7,967 nt of DNA from Flavisolibacter sp. GTDB taxonomy: Bacteria > Bacteroidota > Bacteroidia > Chitinophagales > Chitinophagaceae. The notes under the pieces were generated by a model. That model worked only from the letters and a program-made list of their open reading frames with translations, did not search any database and was not told where the DNA came from. The position numbers were made by a program, and so were the translations under genes. The stretch's first letter is position 1. Each line of letters starts with the position of its first letter. The stretch covers positions 1 to 7,967 of the forward strand of contig JAICTW010000093.1 in the NCBI GenBank assembly GCA_025936195.1, written 5' to 3'. Shown piece after piece: positions 6,725-7,967 of the stretch.

Positions 6725-7747
6725 TTGAAATTAATAAGGCTTATAAAATTGTTCGTTAAGAGGGTTCATATCAATAGTATCAGCAAGTTTTATATTGGAC
6801 AGGGTTCCGGCGTAGGTTCCTATTCAAGAATGCTGTTTTCCTCAGAAGGCGTACCAGCATCAAGCCAATCTATTTCTATAGGGAATTATGCCGGGGTGGG
6901 AAGAAATTGCGAGCTGCATGTTTGGAACAACAATCATATTGTCATAAAAGACTACTCCACATTAAACGACGGCTGCAAACTATTAGGGAATGTAACCATC
7001 GAAAAATACTGCCTGCTTTCGGCGAATATATTTGCAAGCTCCGGCAATCATTATGCTTTTGTCAACCCAACTTTGCTTGTTAAGGACCAAGACAATATTG
7101 TGCTTAATACCGAAAAGGGCAGATCCGATCATTCAAAGCCAATCCGGATTGAGGAAGATTGTTGGATTGGATACGGCGTTTTTATACAGCGGGGCGTTTC
7201 TATCGGGCGTGGAGCAGTTGTTGGAGCTAACAGTGTTGTATTGAATGATGTTGAGCCTTACGCTGTTTATGGAGGTGTTCCGGCAAAAGAAATAAAAAAG
7301 CGTTTTATTTTCCAACCATCTCCATTTATCTCTCATGCCAACGACGAACATTTACCCTATTTCTATAGAGGCTTTGAGCACAAAGCCGAAATTCTGAAAA
7401 GCTCACGAAACCAAAACTGCATTTTTACAGGGCGTGAAGCCATTGCCGTACTTTCTCCCTGCAACAGTTTTCACTCTATTCTGCTGTCAGGGATAAAGCG
7501 AGTAACTGAGGAAATTAATTTGATAGTATCTTATCAAGACAAATTCCAATGGAATGTTACGTTAAATGAAAATACTTTTAATTGTTGTTTGAAACTTGAA
7601 AATGCTCAGACTTTCAGTTCGAACGTTTGCAAAAACCTGTACGACAGTTTATCCAAACAAATGCACCAATACTCCATTATTTGTTTGGAAGTTGTCAAAC
7701 CGTCTATAAAAAATATTTTTGGAATCGTCTCGATTAAAATTCAATAA
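6725..7747 (+). CDS. left-handed beta-helix (hexapeptide-repeat) acyltransferase with a long unrecognised C-terminal region
   Basis: From a TTG start at 6725, five bases after the pseI stop, this is 340 residues. No in-frame ATG occurs before residue 36, which would cut into the N-terminal part, so TTG is preferred. Residues about 48-190 carry the imperfect hexapeptide repeats of the LbH fold: 'SISIGNYAGVGRNCELHV' (49-66), 'CWIGYGVFIQRGVSIGRGAV' (146-165) and 'VYGGVPAKEI' (181-190), the classic end of CatB/WbbJ-type acetyltransferases. H109 in SSGNHYAF is a candidate catalytic histidine. Residues about 195-340 match no family I know and contain five cysteines. It probably uses an acyl-CoA to acylate the nonulosonate, another sugar or a glycan intermediate; the acceptor is unknown. 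No signal peptide or membrane segment is clear. The acyltransferase fold is secure, the start less so. Confidence 0.8.
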   Translation: MKLIRLIKLFVKRVHINSISKFYIGQGSGVGSYSRMLFSSEGVPASSQSISIGNYAGVGRNCELHVWNNNHIVIKDYSTLNDGCKLLGNVTIEKYCLLSANIFASSGNHYAFVNPTLLVKDQDNIVLNTEKGRSDHSKPIRIEEDCWIGYGVFIQRGVSIGRGAVVGANSVVLNDVEPYAVYGGVPAKEIKKRFIFQPSPFISHANDEHLPYFYRGFEHKAEILKSSRNQNCIFTGREAIAVLSPCNSFHSILLSGIKRVTEEINLIVSYQDKFQWNVTLNENTFNCCLKLENAQTFSSNVCKNLYDSLSKQMHQYSIICLEVVKPSIKNIFGIVSIKIQ

Positions 7748-7967
7748 ATGAAAAAGGCAAATTTCCTCTATTATCCTGTTTTTTGGCTCGGATATTTTTA
7801 CTTTAAACTTACCAGCAAAACGTGGTGGTACTCTTATGTAAGTTTTAGGAGGTTGTTCGTGATCACGAAAGGAGCATCAAACGATGCAATGAACTGCAGG
7901 ATAAGCCGCTCTCTTCCTCCAAAAGTTCAGCCCGAGGTAGATGGCGTTCTTGGCAAACTGACTGCAA
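7748..7967 (+). CDS. N-terminal part of an unrecognised protein (3' end outside window)
   Basis: The ATG follows the acyltransferase stop with no gap, and the frame stays open for 73 codons to the end of the window. The product begins MKKANFLYYPVFWLGYFYF and has an aromatic-rich hydrophobic stretch at about residues 5-20, which could be a membrane anchor or amphipathic helix. It is followed by a basic stretch ('SFRRLFVITKG', about 32-42). I do not recognise the family. The zero-base spacing puts it in the same transcription unit. A methyltransferase, glycosyltransferase or other glycan-modifying enzyme would fit the context, but the visible part does not decide. Confidence 0.62.
   Translation, partial: MKKANFLYYPVFWLGYFYFKLTSKTWWYSYVSFRRLFVITKGASNDAMNCRISRSLPPKVQPEVDGVLGKLTA

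Noticed and set aside
1..7967. CRISPR, transposon, tRNA or phage signals
   Set aside because: No regularly spaced repeats, inverted-repeat ends, transposase motifs or cloverleaf-like sequences were seen on either strand.

Overview
The window lies inside a tightly packed, single-direction operon (all genes on +) for making and activating a nonulosonic (sialic-acid-like) sugar, most likely pseudaminic acid or a modified relative. It opens in the last codons of a DegT-family sugar aminotransferase (probably PseC) and ends in the first 73 codons of an unrecognised gene. The complete genes between them are, in order: SAM methyltransferase, aldo/keto reductase, SpsF/PseF-type cytidylyltransferase, class III (glutamate-1-semialdehyde-aminomutase-like) aminotransferase, PseG-like UDP-sugar hydrolase, formyltransferase, PseI-like synthase, and left-handed beta-helix acyltransferase.

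The host is probably a member of the Bacteroidota. The DNA is moderately AT-rich, most starts lack a convincing Shine-Dalgarno sequence, and the protein style fits that phylum. This is an inference from style; no rRNA or other marker is present. No tRNA, rRNA, CRISPR array, insertion sequence, terminator or clear promoter was seen. The longest gap between genes is 54 bases, so there is no long non-coding stretch to describe.

How the genes fit together: PseB (not in the window) and the partial transaminase would convert UDP-GlcNAc to a 4-amino-4,6-dideoxy sugar. An acyl donor enzyme caps the new amine. PseG removes UDP, PseI condenses the free sugar with phosphoenolpyruvate, and the cytidylyltransferase makes the CMP-activated product. 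The usual GNAT acetyltransferase PseH is not seen; a formyltransferase lies directly between pseG and pseI, which suggests an N-formyl group (probably at C7) instead of N-acetyl. The aldo/keto reductase, class III aminotransferase and methyltransferase are not needed for plain pseudaminic acid and point to further tailoring. The beta-helix acyltransferase with a long unexplained C-terminal region may add another acyl group.

Four junctions are ATGA overlaps (1688, 3767, 4798, 5664) and others are separated by 0 to 5 bases, so translation is probably coupled and the proteins made together. The exception is the 54-base gap after the methyltransferase. It stays open in another frame up to a TAATG overlap with the next gene, which hints at a frameshift at the methyltransferase C-terminus.
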